Of a DNA stretch of 64,000 bases, positions 55,287 through 63,886 are shown piece after piece; position 1 is the stretch's first letter, and each line of letters opens with the position of its first letter. A model generated the notes under the pieces. That model saw nothing but the letters and a program-made list of their open reading frames with translations. It did no database searches and was not told the DNA's origin. Made by a program: the position numbers and the translations under genes. The DNA comes from Streptococcus toyakuensis (GTDB lineage: Bacteria > Bacillota > Bacilli > Lactobacillales > Streptococcaceae): contig NZ_AP024523.1 in NCBI RefSeq assembly GCF_024346585.1, positions 1,063,001 through 1,127,000 on the forward strand, written 5' to 3'.

Positions 55287-55302
55287 TTGTTGATGTCAAC
55301 AA
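55287..55302. repeat. Palindrome 2 near the prophage end
   Basis: TTGTTGATGTCAACAA, 7-bp arms; with palindrome 1 gives a shared TTGTTRAYGTCAACAA consensus 50 bases apart. Candidate operator pair. Confidence 0.6.
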
Positions 55303-55321
55303 GTCAATTTCAGACAAACAA

Positions 55322-55346
55322 AAAAACCGCAAGCCTGAGCCTGCGG
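55322..55346 (-). terminator. Terminator of the prophage late operon
   Basis: CCGCAGGCTC / GAGCCTGCGG-type stem (CCGCAAGCC opposite) with a long U run on the minus strand, 30 bases after the lysin stop. Confidence 0.85.
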
Positions 55347-55378
55347 TGAAAGAACAATTTAGAAAGTTTCCTTTCTAT

Positions 55379-56245
55379 TTATTTAACTGTAATCAAGCCA
55401 TCTGGCTCTACTGTGAATTCTGGCTTGTCTGCCATTGTTCCGTCTGGTTTAATGTAATACCAGCCTGTTCCGTCTGCGGACTGGATAAAGGCATTTGATA
55501 CCATGTTTCCGTTCTTACGGTCAAGATAGTACCAAGTCAACTTGTGCTTAATCCAACCAGTGACCATCTTGCCGTCTTCATCGAAGTAATACCAAGCGTT
55601 GTTGATACGAGCCCAGCCAGTTGCCATAGATCCTGAATCCGTGAACCAGTACCAAGCGTCCTTGTAGTTCAACCAGGTACTACGTTTCATGAATCCTTTT
55701 TCGTCGAAATAGTACCAAACATCATTGATTTTCTCCCACTTGTCAGTTGGATAAGAGCCGTCTTCACGAACCCACCACCAGCCGTACTGGTTTTGTTGCC
55801 AGCCGATTTCGACTTCTTCAGGCGGCACGATATACCCAACGATTTCATCGACAGAACGCTCATTGTAGCGACAAGGGCCACCTACTTCGAGGTAGTCCCA
55901 GTTTCCATCTATGTTCTGCTCAATCGTCTTGATGGTATATCCGTCTGAGTCCTCATAGACAAGCCCTGTATGGCCGTAATTGACACCGTCGCTAGCTACG
56001 TACGATTTTACGAAAAACCAACCTGCCTTTGGATAGTCAGCGTCATACACTACTTTTAGGCCTTGTGAACGTGCTGACTCAAGTAAGTCATAAGCGTTAC
56101 CCCAAAGAGTCACACCATACCAATTACGCAACCCATAACAAGGCACATCGGCACACTGGAAGCCATAAGCTCCATCATTATCTACTCCATCGCCTGCGTT
56201 AGCCTTGTCGATGAAGAATTGAATCATTTCCTGTTTTTTAGACAT
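55379..56245 (-). CDS. Phage endolysin, CHAP domain with choline-binding repeats
   Basis: 288 residues from the ATG with GGAGGG upstream. N-terminal CHAP amidase/endopeptidase domain: cysteine in YGFQCAD (C31) and histidine in NYGHTGL near 91. From about 150 on, choline-binding repeats ([35 protein letters not shown]) that anchor to phosphocholine on teichoic acid, typical of mitis-group phages. Cuts the peptidoglycan at the end of the lytic cycle. Confidence 0.92.
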   Translation of the reverse strand: MSKKQEMIQFFIDKANAGDGVDNDGAYGFQCADVPCYGLRNWYGVTLWGNAYDLLESARSQGLKVVYDADYPKAGWFFVKSYVASDGVNYGHTGLVYEDSDGYTIKTIEQNIDGNWDYLEVGGPCRYNERSVDEIVGYIVPPEEVEIGWQQNQYGWWWVREDGSYPTDKWEKINDVWYYFDEKGFMKRSTWLNYKDAWYWFTDSGSMATGWARINNAWYYFDEDGKMVTGWIKHKLTWYYLDRKNGNMVSNAFIQSADGTGWYYIKPDGTMADKPEFTVEPDGLITVK

Positions 56246-56247
56246 AT

Positions 56248-56577
56248 TTACTCCCTCCAAGCGTCATTCATCTGCTTCACTGCTGACTCTACAAAGGTAT
56301 CCAAGTCTTTGTTCGTCATGCTGATGTTATATTTGGTCAGCTCTGCACTAATTTTAGCGCGAGCCTGTGCCAGCTTTTCATCTCCCTTGTAGCCAGTTTC
56401 AGTAGCTACCTGCTCCACGGCATGAACTGCGTTCTTGGCTAGGATTTCAGCGATAATAACCGCTTTTTCTCCACCTTTTCGCAAAAGATAGTCTTTCACT
56501 GCTTTCACGATACCGCCTACTGCTACTGCTAAAAATCCTGTCGCAAAAGCGATGATAAATTCGTTAAATTGTGTCAT
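56248..56577 (-). CDS. Phage holin (LLH family)
   Basis: 109 residues. One membrane helix at the N-terminus ([17 protein letters not shown]), then a charged cytoplasmic part. Fits Holin_LLH. Located directly upstream of the endolysin gene, with a two-base gap, as in many Gram-positive phages. Times lysis by opening the membrane. Confidence 0.82.
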   Translation of the reverse strand: MTQFNEFIIAFATGFLAVAVGGIVKAVKDYLLRKGGEKAVIIAEILAKNAVHAVEQVATETGYKGDEKLAQARAKISAELTKYNISMTNKDLDTFVESAVKQMNDAWRE

Positions 56578-56592
56578 GTGTTGTTTCCTTTC

Positions 56593-56949
56593 TTATTCAT
56601 AATAGAATGTGATATCAAGGCTAATATACCCCGTTGTGACTCCTACGCGTTTGAAGTTTTCAATTGTTTCGCTACTCAAATGAAAAGTGTATGAATTATC
56701 AGAGATACCCACCGATTTTGTCGTGATCAACGGGAATTCGCTAGCGCCTATTCTTACTTTTGTTATTTTCTTATCTCCAAGAGTTGTTTTTATAGTCTTT
56801 TTATATACAAAAAGACTATAATTTTTAAAAAAAGAGAGAGTCACATCTTTTATGGTAACACTTTTCAAACCCTCCCACACCAACCTATCACCAATATAAC
56901 GCTTGACAATCTCTCTACTTCCTAACATGATTCTTACTCTATCTTTCAT
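56593..56949 (-). CDS. Small phage tail-fibre partner protein (copy 2)
   Basis: 118 residues. The first 25 (IMLGSREIVKRYIGDRLVWEG) match those of the 133-residue protein at 59764 (IYVGGHEIIERYVGSKLVWQK), so the two are paralogues with different C-terminal parts. It follows the 261-residue fibre gene in the same pairing as the upstream module. Confidence 0.65.
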   Translation of the reverse strand: MKDRVRIMLGSREIVKRYIGDRLVWEGLKSVTIKDVTLSFFKNYSLFVYKKTIKTTLGDKKITKVRIGASEFPLITTKSVGISDNSYTFHLSSETIENFKRVGVTTGYISLDITFYYE

Positions 56950-56957
56950 AGCTTCAC

Positions 56958-57740
56958 CTACTTAAAAATATCGTAAATCGTGTTAGGGTCTTTGGTTGGA
57001 AGAGCATCGTACTGCTCTTGCGTACCTGCCCAATAGTTGAGTGCCTGCGAGCCGTTCTGATTGACAATGTTCTGACCAGGTGCCCCCGTTGCGCCTCGTT
57101 CGCCATCGTTGATATTATCCAAATGAGTGAAAGCAGAGGCTTTTAAACCTCTATAATTCACTTCAATACGGACTTCGAACCAACCACCAGAGCGCCGGGT
57201 AGCACTCCAGGTTCCAAATTTCCCAGCTGGATCAGGAGTCTGATTTCTCAACACCCCCCAGTTGTTATTTCCAAAGCCACGGTAGTAGTAATCAAGAGTA
57301 TAACCACTCGTGACTGCTTCGCCATCGTAGAATACATCCGCAAACAGATTCAATTGGCTAGTAGAGCCATTCTTATAAGAACCCTCAATACGAACGCTGG
57401 CATTCAAACTATGCCCATTTTCCCCTTTTAAGCTTTCTCTCTGGCTGGAGGTCAGATTGTCAAATGATGGACGATTTTCCAAGGCGGAAATCCTAGCCTT
57501 GATGGGGATATCATTGTACAACTCCCATTTTTGGGCATAAGTAGACAAGTCTTGGTGGGAGGTCAAGTAGCCTTTCTCTTCCAGCTCCGCTTTTGTAACG
57601 AGGGTTTCTGGATTGACTCTCGGTCTACTCTCAAGGGAGCCCAGTCTTTCCTGGACTTCCCTATCCTTTAACTCTGAATCTTCTTTGATCGCCTTGATAT
57701 CCTTACCAATTGCTTTTGCTAGATTTTCAAGGTTATTCAT
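56958..57740 (-). CDS. Phage tail-fibre/receptor-binding type protein (copy 2)
   Basis: 260 residues from MNNLENLAKAIGKDIK, chosen because the sister protein begins MDTTKLTAFAQAVGADIK. The central part contains a likely carbohydrate-binding or beta-rich segment (GHSLNASVRIEGSYKNG) and a short collagen-like GERGATGAPG. The C-terminus (GSQALNYWAGTQEQYDALPT, then NTIYDIFK) repeats that of the 60174 gene. Probably a distal tail adhesion element. Confidence 0.65.
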   Translation of the reverse strand: MNNLENLAKAIGKDIKAIKEDSELKDREVQERLGSLESRPRVNPETLVTKAELEEKGYLTSHQDLSTYAQKWELYNDIPIKARISALENRPSFDNLTSSQRESLKGENGHSLNASVRIEGSYKNGSTSQLNLFADVFYDGEAVTSGYTLDYYYRGFGNNNWGVLRNQTPDPAGKFGTWSATRRSGGWFEVRIEVNYRGLKASAFTHLDNINDGERGATGAPGQNIVNQNGSQALNYWAGTQEQYDALPTKDPNTIYDIFK

Positions 57741-57745
57741 AGGCT

Positions 57746-58078
57746 TCACGCTTTCGCTTGATTGTAAGTCTCAACTAAATCAAGATTAGCAATCTGGTCT
57801 ACACGTCCGCTAACCTCTGTCACTTTTCCCAAAAGTGCGCCATTTTCATCTTGTCCCATACTTGTGATTTTTTCTGCGATTTCTTTGAGCGTATCCAAAT
57901 TCTCAGGGGTACCTTCACCCAAGATTTCAGCCTTAACCTCGGATTTAGCTTGAGTGACTGCCTGAGAGATAGCTTGCGTCATTGCTGAAGTTTCTACTTT
58001 AGTGCTGACGCTTTGCTTCACTTCCTTGATATCTGCTCCGACTGCTTGTGCGAATGCCGTTAATTTTGTTGTGTCCAT
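57746..58078 (-). CDS. Phage baseplate/tail structural protein
   Basis: 110 residues from the ATG with AGGAAAGG upstream. N-terminus MDTTKLTAFAQAVGADIKEV parallels that of the next gene. Helical and rich in Q/A/E; ends LDLVETYNQAKA. Probably a fibre trimer stem or chaperone-like piece. No named domain. Confidence 0.55.
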   Translation of the reverse strand: MDTTKLTAFAQAVGADIKEVKQSVSTKVETSAMTQAISQAVTQAKSEVKAEILGEGTPENLDTLKEIAEKITSMGQDENGALLGKVTEVSGRVDQIANLDLVETYNQAKA

Positions 58079-58083
58079 TTTTT

Positions 58084-58569
58084 CTATACCTTTCCTAAGT
58101 TGTAAAAAAAGAGTAGGTCTGGAAATTCCGGACATACTCCACCATCTGTTACTGTTTTTTCTGCAAGCTGTTTTTTTACTTCTTTTTCGATGTCTAACTC
58201 CTTCAAAGTGTAGACATCTTCCGTAACCAATTCTTTATCTGAGTCTTCGATTTCAATATAAGTATCTCTGTCGCTTGGGAAGATATACCCTCCGACCGAG
58301 ATTTCCACTCGATATTTTCCACTTGGTAGAATACTATCTAAATTAAAATTGACAGAATGGCTAGTGACGGGAGCGGTTGTCTTCCACCTACGTGGTCCCT
58401 TTGTTAGAGTAACAACCGCATCTTGACCCTCAAACAAGGTCATAACACGGTAATTCTCGTCTAACAATTCAAACCCAAAAGTAGAAGACAAATCCCCTTG
58501 TTTAATAAGGTCACCTCCATCAATTCGAGCCAAATTGGTTGTATTAACTTTGTGGTTGTTACAACCCAT
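58084..58569 (-). CDS. Phage baseplate upper protein-like
   Basis: 161 residues from the ATG with AAAGGGG upstream. Beta-rich N-terminal region (FGFELLDENYRVMTLFEGQD, then LTKGPRRWKT) resembles the first domain of BppU-type baseplate proteins. Likely attaches receptor-binding units to the baseplate. Confidence 0.5.
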   Translation of the reverse strand: MGCNNHKVNTTNLARIDGGDLIKQGDLSSTFGFELLDENYRVMTLFEGQDAVVTLTKGPRRWKTTAPVTSHSVNFNLDSILPSGKYRVEISVGGYIFPSDRDTYIEIEDSDKELVTEDVYTLKELDIEKEVKKQLAEKTVTDGGVCPEFPDLLFFYNLGKV

Positions 58570-58582
58570 TCTGCGCCCCTTT

Positions 58583-59020
58583 CTAATCATCTATTAAGAT
58601 GCCTTCTTTGATATCCAATTTTTCAAAATCGCTGAATAAACGGTCTATGTAGCCATTGCCTCCTAGAGTTTTATAGCTTTTGTGCATACTTTCTACTAGG
58701 GAAAATTCTTCTCGGGAGGTATATCCTCTGTTAATAGCCTGTCGCATATCACGGTCAAGGCGCAACTTCATGGTATTTAGATGCGCCTCATCGTGTATTT
58801 TCAACTTCTCTTGAACTTCATCAATTTTTGAATTGCTATCTTTAGCGGTACTCTGGACATCTTCAATCTGTTTCTTGACATTGGTTAGTTCCGAGACGAT
58901 TCTCTCCGTCTCTTCTTTGGCTTTTTTCGGCAATTTGTAGCTAAGCCAAGCGATGATAATCGGTGAAGCCGATGGTAGCACATTCATAAAGAAATGTTCT
59001 GTTTGTTGTAAGACATCCAT
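58583..59020 (-). CDS. Phage membrane-anchored protein of the late region
   Basis: 145 residues from the second start (ATG with GAGGTG upstream). One N-terminal hydrophobic helix (NVLPSASPIIIAWLSY) and a long coiled coil (EETERIVSELTNVKKQ...). Similar proteins lie near the holin in streptococcal phages. Function unknown. Confidence 0.6.
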   Translation of the reverse strand: MDVLQQTEHFFMNVLPSASPIIIAWLSYKLPKKAKEETERIVSELTNVKKQIEDVQSTAKDSNSKIDEVQEKLKIHDEAHLNTMKLRLDRDMRQAINRGYTSREEFSLVESMHKSYKTLGGNGYIDRLFSDFEKLDIKEGILIDD

Positions 59021-59030
59021 AAGCACCTCG

Positions 59031-59183
59031 CTAGTTTGCCAGATGGCTCAAACCACGACGCTTCAATTCCTTGCGCACACGGTCTTTCCAGCGTTTATGT
59101 ACCCATGAAAAGTCAACTGTTCCACGTTCCAGTAGATTGATGTACATGTCAATTTTTGCTTGGTCTAGTGTAATCTTACTCAT
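59031..59183 (-). CDS. XkdX family phage protein
   Basis: 50 residues from the ATG with GGAGGT upstream; the start overlaps the end of the previous gene. MSKITLDQAKIDMYINLLE then a basic tail fits XkdX, a small conserved protein of contractile-tail prophages. Confidence 0.72.
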   Translation of the reverse strand: MSKITLDQAKIDMYINLLERGTVDFSWVHKRWKDRVRKELKRRGLSHLAN

Positions 59184-59751
59184 CGCTGCTACCTCCATCG
59201 TCTTCACTAGGGCTCTCTTGGTTTGTCGTTTCAGAAATGTCATCTTCTTTCTCGCTTTCTTTTGTATCTTCTACCGCTGGGGTTGGTTGTGTAGACGCTT
59301 CTGCTACCGGTTGTTCAGTAGTTGGTTGAACTGGTGCTGGTTCATCAGCTTGGTTTTCTGTGTCTGTAGCCTGAGAGTCGTTCTCTCCTGCCTCCTCTTT
59401 CTCCCCCTGGTCAGGCTCTCCTTGAGCTTCCAGCTCTTCCAATCGCGCTAAGATATCCTCAATATCCTGAGCATTCTGGAGATTGACCTTCTGCATGCCA
59501 TCCATAAGCTGATTGGCTTTCTCCAGCGCTTCCGTCGTTTTAGCCCATTGTTCTTGGTTTTTGACAATGGCGCTAGTCGGGTCAAGTTCGGTGCGTAGAA
59601 TCTCTTTGATTGCTTCAATGAGCGTTTCATCCGTATCACCAAGGCGGTCACCCTCTAACTCACGGGTGAAAAAAGTTAACGGCTTGTCACATTGAATAGA
59701 GACTTCCGTCTTGCCAACTCTAAAAAATTTATTTACTAATACAAATTCCAT
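59176..59751 (-). CDS. DUF1366 phage protein
   Basis: 191 residues. N-terminus MEFVLVNKFFRVGKTEVSIQ and the DTDETLIEAIKEILR segment match DUF1366 proteins of streptococcal phages; the second half is a low-complexity E/Q/T/P/S-rich tail (about 115-191) that looks unstructured. Function unknown. Confidence 0.75.
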   Translation of the reverse strand: MEFVLVNKFFRVGKTEVSIQCDKPLTFFTRELEGDRLGDTDETLIEAIKEILRTELDPTSAIVKNQEQWAKTTEALEKANQLMDGMQKVNLQNAQDIEDILARLEELEAQGEPDQGEKEEAGENDSQATDTENQADEPAPVQPTTEQPVAEASTQPTPAVEDTKESEKEDDISETTNQESPSEDDGGSSDE

Positions 59752-59763
59752 GTTAATTTTCTC

Positions 59764-60165
59764 CTATCTAATATAAATATCTATTGTTCCAGAATGATAG
59801 CGTTGTTTGAAATCCGAAGCTTCTTGGTTGCTGTCGAACTCGATATGTAATTGTTTATCTGCAATGTAATTGTTTTCACCTGAGTATCTTGTGTATACAT
59901 AAACTCGATTCGCATAGAAGACCTCTGTGTCATAATTACTATAATTAATAAGTTTAAGTTTTCTGTTTTCACTATCGAAACTACTTGCTAAACTTATGAA
60001 ATTTCCATCTACAGCAACCGTATTAGATGAATGTGGATAAATAAATGCGCTTTTTAAATTATTAAAACGTTTTAAAAACCGCCATTTTTGCCACACTAAC
60101 TTACTTCCAACATACCGTTCTATAATCTCATGTCCTCCGACATAGATTCCTTCTCTTGTAGCCAT
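59764..60165 (-). CDS. Small phage tail-fibre partner protein (copy 1)
   Basis: 133 residues. Its first 26 residues (GIYVGGHEIIERYVGSKLVW) match the 118-residue paralogue at 56593. Beta-rich remainder. Starts nine bases after the 162-residue fibre gene; AGGTGG upstream. Confidence 0.65.
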   Translation of the reverse strand: MATREGIYVGGHEIIERYVGSKLVWQKWRFLKRFNNLKSAFIYPHSSNTVAVDGNFISLASSFDSENRKLKLINYSNYDTEVFYANRVYVYTRYSGENNYIADKQLHIEFDSNQEASDFKQRYHSGTIDIYIR

Positions 60166-60173
60166 AATACCAC

Positions 60174-60662
60174 CTACTCATACACATCATAGATTGTATT
60201 GGGATCTTTAGTTCTGACTGCTTCATATTGGGCTTTTGAGCCATACCAATACTTCATTTGCTGGTTTCCGTTTTGGTTTACAAATTTATTCGCGATCACT
60301 TCGGACGGTGTACTTGGAATTCCAAGCGCCGACCTGTTTACTCGCAAGACACCCGAACTATCGACTGTGATCGTCGAGTTATCAGGTCGCACCACACCAG
60401 TCTGCCCACTAGTTGCAGTCTTAGCTTTCAACACACCATTTGACACCTCTGTCGTCTGATTATCCGGTCTGACGATACCGTTTGAGTTTGATGTAGCAAC
60501 TGATATAGCCGATTGCGGTGTTGTAAATGTTCGTTTTAAAGTGGATACAGGTACTTTTTTCAATCCTGCCCCACTATGAACTAGCACCACATCTCCGTCT
60601 GATACGTTGGATAACGTTGGCAAATCAGTAGCTTTTCTAACTTGGTTACTCATAATTACCAT
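60174..60662 (-). CDS. Phage tail-fibre type protein (copy 1)
   Basis: 162 residues. Start at MVIMSNQ with GGGAGG nine bases upstream. Middle part carries the repeat VRPDN.T. three times (as in fibre shafts), and the C-terminus (NQQMKYWYGSKAQYEAVRT, NTIYDVYE) matches that of the 56958 gene. Likely receptor-contact or shaft element. Confidence 0.65.
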   Translation of the reverse strand: MVIMSNQVRKATDLPTLSNVSDGDVVLVHSGAGLKKVPVSTLKRTFTTPQSAISVATSNSNGIVRPDNQTTEVSNGVLKAKTATSGQTGVVRPDNSTITVDSSGVLRVNRSALGIPSTPSEVIANKFVNQNGNQQMKYWYGSKAQYEAVRTKDPNTIYDVYE

Positions 60663-60666
60663 TCAT

Positions 60667-61218
60667 CTATTCCTCCCTTTCTACTATTTGGTATTTCCAA
60701 TCAGCTACTACTAAATTGTTGTTTTCGTCACCTAGCAATACATTAGCATTATCTTCAGCCTTGATTGGTATATAGAACGCATTCTGTAATACCATTTCTT
60801 CTAGCAATGACAATCGTTGTTCTTGCTCATTAACTTCTCTTTTAGTCGCTTCATGGTCTGTATAACTGGCTTGTCTTACGTTGTCTACGTTACCCAGACC
60901 AACTTGGGATTTCGTCACTCCATGCGGATTGTTGCGATTAGTTGTGTGATTGTTAAAATCAACTTTACTTGCTTGTTCGACGTTTGCGACATTCCCTAGT
61001 CCTACTTGTTGTTTTGTAACATTGTGTGGGTTGTTGCGGTTGTTGATGTGACCAGTAAGGTCAACCTTCTCAGCCTTGCTTCTAGTGAACTCGTCAATTT
61101 TTTCAGGCAGACCGTCTATATCTGCAACCTTGTGCCTGTGGCTTGAATCGGCTTTGTTTTCCCATCGTTGCGCATCCTCAGCGCCGATAATATCTCTTGA
61201 CCTCCAGATTTTAGCCAT
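60667..61218 (-). CDS. Phage tail fibre with NPHxVTK repeats
   Basis: 183 residues. Two copies of a fibre repeat (NNRNNPHNVTKQQVGLGNV and TNRNNPHGVTKSQVGLGNV), widespread in tail fibres. N-terminus (IWRSRDIIGAEDAQRWENKA) may bind the baseplate. Starts overlapping the upstream gene. Confidence 0.75.
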   Translation of the reverse strand: MAKIWRSRDIIGAEDAQRWENKADSSHRHKVADIDGLPEKIDEFTRSKAEKVDLTGHINNRNNPHNVTKQQVGLGNVANVEQASKVDFNNHTTNRNNPHGVTKSQVGLGNVDNVRQASYTDHEATKREVNEQEQRLSLLEEMVLQNAFYIPIKAEDNANVLLGDENNNLVVADWKYQIVEREE

Positions 61219-61486
61219 CTGTTAGCACCTCCAGTCTATATTTGAATCGTGTCGTTGTTTCAATCGGAACGTATACATCAATGACAGACTGAGGGACATT
61301 TGAAGCGTCTAACAACTCAATCTTGTTGATTTCTCTGATTGAGTCTGGTACCAAGAAATCAATCAGGACAAAATGTTGCTCTCGTTGCTTCTGTATCGTC
61401 ACAATCTGATTGTCATTCAATCTTGCTTTGTTAATTTTAGCTAGTACGGTTTCTGTAACTGTGTTTAGTAACGCTTCTTTAATCAT
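61211..61486 (-). CDS. Phage tail/baseplate-associated protein
   Basis: 91 residues from the ATG with GAGGAGG upstream and overlapping the DUF2313 gene. Predicted beta strands ending KYRLEVLTDG. Sits between DUF2313 and the fibre; likely an adaptor. No named domain. Confidence 0.6.
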   Translation of the reverse strand: MIKEALLNTVTETVLAKINKARLNDNQIVTIQKQREQHFVLIDFLVPDSIREINKIELLDASNVPQSVIDVYVPIETTTRFKYRLEVLTDG

Positions 61487-62072
61487 TGAATAAAACCTCC
61501 TCTTGTGGCCCTTCATACTCAAAAGGTGTCACGCCTACAACTGCATAACCTGCTCTGGCAAAGTCTACTGACGTCTTGAATAACCGTTCTTTCAGCTTGA
61601 ATTGTTCTGTTACTGTCGGGATATGTGTATACCCCATATTTGCTGGTTTGATTGCATTTACGAAAATAACCGACTCCCTGAAAAGTCCACTCGTTTCTGC
61701 TCCAGACTCAATCAGTAAGACCTGATTAGCGAAATCTACTGAAGCCTTGTACTTTCCTTTTCCGAAAAGGTCGTCTAATTTGCGAATTAAAAACCACCAT
61801 GAAAATGGTGGCCTCATATTGATCCGCAACAAAACACGCTCTCTTCTCCAGTCCAACGTATCGTCGGCATGAGCAACAATACCGTAGACTTCTTCAAATT
61901 TCGTTAAGGTAGGGACATCGCAGAGCATAATAAACTGATTCTTGATGAACTGCTCTAACGATATAGTTCCGTCTTTAAACAGAGCATTTTCAACCCGAAC
62001 CAGTTCTTTCATATCTTTGACGCCCTCGTAGTAATCTGGAACGTATTCAGATAAGTTTACTTCTTTTACCAT
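61479..62072 (-). CDS. DUF2313 baseplate protein (YmfQ/XkdU-like)
   Basis: 197 residues. YVPDYYEGVKDMKELV at the N-terminus and LDWRRERVLLRINMR in the middle fit DUF2313, the gpI-like tail protein of contractile phages. Overlaps its neighbours by one base upstream. Forms part of the baseplate with the gpJ-like protein. Confidence 0.82.
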   Translation of the reverse strand: MVKEVNLSEYVPDYYEGVKDMKELVRVENALFKDGTISLEQFIKNQFIMLCDVPTLTKFEEVYGIVAHADDTLDWRRERVLLRINMRPPFSWWFLIRKLDDLFGKGKYKASVDFANQVLLIESGAETSGLFRESVIFVNAIKPANMGYTHIPTVTEQFKLKERLFKTSVDFARAGYAVVGVTPFEYEGPQEEVLFND

Positions 62073-63199
62073 TAAACCGTCCTCACTGTTCCTTTATACG
62101 GCAATTGTTGTAATTGTCCTGTAAAAACAAGTGCTAAATCAGCTTCACGGTTGTTTAATTTCATCTTATCAACGTTTGCGATACCTGTAATGGTCAGTAA
62201 CTTGGCCATTAACTGCGAGCGATAGATTTTCATGCTGTAGGTGTTGACATCTGAGTATTGCGCCCAGTTCTTTCTTAAGTCTAAGAAATACTGGTCTAGA
62301 GCCTTGTCTACCAGTTCTTTTACTTGATTTAGCTGATATCCTGTCATCAACTCAAGTTTAAACTCAATATCAATCGGGAAGCGTGTCGCGGTCGTAACCG
62401 TCACACGATGATTGATAGGAGCAAGTCCAACGCCTTTTCCAGTATATTCTAGTGGATCCAGAACATTTTGCACCTTCTTGATTGTCTCGGTAGATGCCAA
62501 GTTTAAGTCGTTGTCTAAAACAACTACTTTAACCGTCCCTGAGCCATTCCAAACTGGATAAACCTGAACTGCGCCAACACCGTCAATTTCACGGACACGC
62601 TGAACGTACTCGATGAAGTTACCGCCAAACGGCTTCTCATTGACGTAAATCAAGAAACGCTTCCTCAATTCATCGTCAGTTTCTTCATCTTGGCCAGATG
62701 TAACGATTTCCCCTAAGACAGCAGTAGCTAGGTTTCTGTAGTTCTCCAAGGGCAAGATATTGCCATAGTAGCGATTTCCGACAACGCCAGTCGTCTCACA
62801 CTCTACTTCATACTTGCCTACTACATCTGTTGCACGAACTACCTTGTAGATGAGTGCAGCATCGTCAATTGTCGCAAAACGAGAACCTAGAGCGATTTGT
62901 ACGCCTTCTTTTCTCTCATTTTTAAACTCCGCAAAGCGTACCGCTTTTTTTGACGGATAACGATGTAGACCGAACTCTTCAACCTTGTAGTCTAGGTATT
63001 GGCCAATAGCAGTCTGTGGAAATGTATCTAGCAGTAGGTTTTTCAACTGCAAATAAAAACCAGCTAACTCGTAACAAGCAGGCGCCAATGCGTCATAGAT
63101 GATAGAACCTTCCCGTGTATCAATATTTTCATTGACACGAGAAAGAGCGTCATTCATCAGATAATCAAACGTATATTTTTCTAAGAAATCACCTATCAT
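62072..63199 (-). CDS. Baseplate J-like protein (XkdT)
   Basis: 375 residues. DTREGSIIYDALAPACYELA near the N-terminus and GLHRYPSKKAVRF are typical of the baseplate J/gp47 family of contractile tails. Forms the inner wedge of the baseplate. Overlaps the DUF2634 gene by 11 bases. Confidence 0.9.
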   Translation of the reverse strand: MIGDFLEKYTFDYLMNDALSRVNENIDTREGSIIYDALAPACYELAGFYLQLKNLLLDTFPQTAIGQYLDYKVEEFGLHRYPSKKAVRFAEFKNERKEGVQIALGSRFATIDDAALIYKVVRATDVVGKYEVECETTGVVGNRYYGNILPLENYRNLATAVLGEIVTSGQDEETDDELRKRFLIYVNEKPFGGNFIEYVQRVREIDGVGAVQVYPVWNGSGTVKVVVLDNDLNLASTETIKKVQNVLDPLEYTGKGVGLAPINHRVTVTTATRFPIDIEFKLELMTGYQLNQVKELVDKALDQYFLDLRKNWAQYSDVNTYSMKIYRSQLMAKLLTITGIANVDKMKLNNREADLALVFTGQLQQLPYKGTVRTV

Positions 63200-63581
63200 T
63201 AATCAGCGTCACCTCCTTTTCGACTTTAAATAAACCGGATATAGTATGGACTTCAAAGACACAAAGCAAGCTGTCCTTGGTTTGCTGCTCGATGAAGAAA
63301 TTTTGGACACTTTTAATTCTTGTATCAACTAACAAGGCTTGAGAAATTGTTCTCTCAAGGTCAGCTTTTACAAAATCATAAGGCTTTCCTATCAAACGCT
63401 CCAATTCTACTCCGTAGTTCGAAGAGTAAATAACCCACTCAAACCGTTCTGTAAGCAAAATCTTTTCAACTGCTTGCCTCATGGCTTCTAATCCGTCAAT
63501 ATATCCGTGTATTCTGCCATTTTTCACTTGATAAGTGTAGGATGGCAAAACAACTTCTTCAATGTTTCGTATATCTACCAT
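63189..63581 (-). CDS. DUF2634 baseplate protein (XkdS-like)
   Basis: 130 residues from the ATG with GGAG upstream. YQVKNGRIHGYIDGLEAMRQ and ERFEWVIYSSNYG match DUF2634, the gp25-like lysozyme-fold wedge component. Confidence 0.85.
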   Translation of the reverse strand: MVDIRNIEEVVLPSYTYQVKNGRIHGYIDGLEAMRQAVEKILLTERFEWVIYSSNYGVELERLIGKPYDFVKADLERTISQALLVDTRIKSVQNFFIEQQTKDSLLCVFEVHTISGLFKVEKEVTLINDR

Positions 63582-63583
63582 CT

Positions 63584-63886
63584 TCACTCCATCCTTTGTA
63601 AAACGTAGTACAATTGCCCGTTCTGGGCTTTAATCATTAAGACTTTGTCTCCTGCTTCAAGATCACGAAAAACAATCCATCTCTTGTTGTCCCCTTCAGT
63701 ATCTCCAGTGCGTAGTTCTTTAACCATCGGACTTAGAACTAAAAAAGACTCAGGGATTTCAAGTTTATTATTAACCTTGATTGTTAAAGGAGAAACAGAT
63801 GTGACAGAGCCAAAAACAATGTCTGTTCTATCTGTCCCATCATCTACTCCTTGCGCCAAAAGTCGTGCTAATAACTCTCCTGCCAT
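63584..63886 (-). CDS. DUF2577 phage protein (XkdR-like neighbour)
   Basis: 100 residues. Start at MAGELLARLLAQ (63884-63886), overlapping the previous stop as TAATG; the longer open frame runs into the previous gene. DLEAGDKVLMIKAQNGQLYY is typical of DUF2577. Part of the tail hub region. Confidence 0.8.
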   Translation of the reverse strand: MAGELLARLLAQGVDDGTDRTDIVFGSVTSVSPLTIKVNNKLEIPESFLVLSPMVKELRTGDTEGDNKRWIVFRDLEAGDKVLMIKAQNGQLYYVLQRME

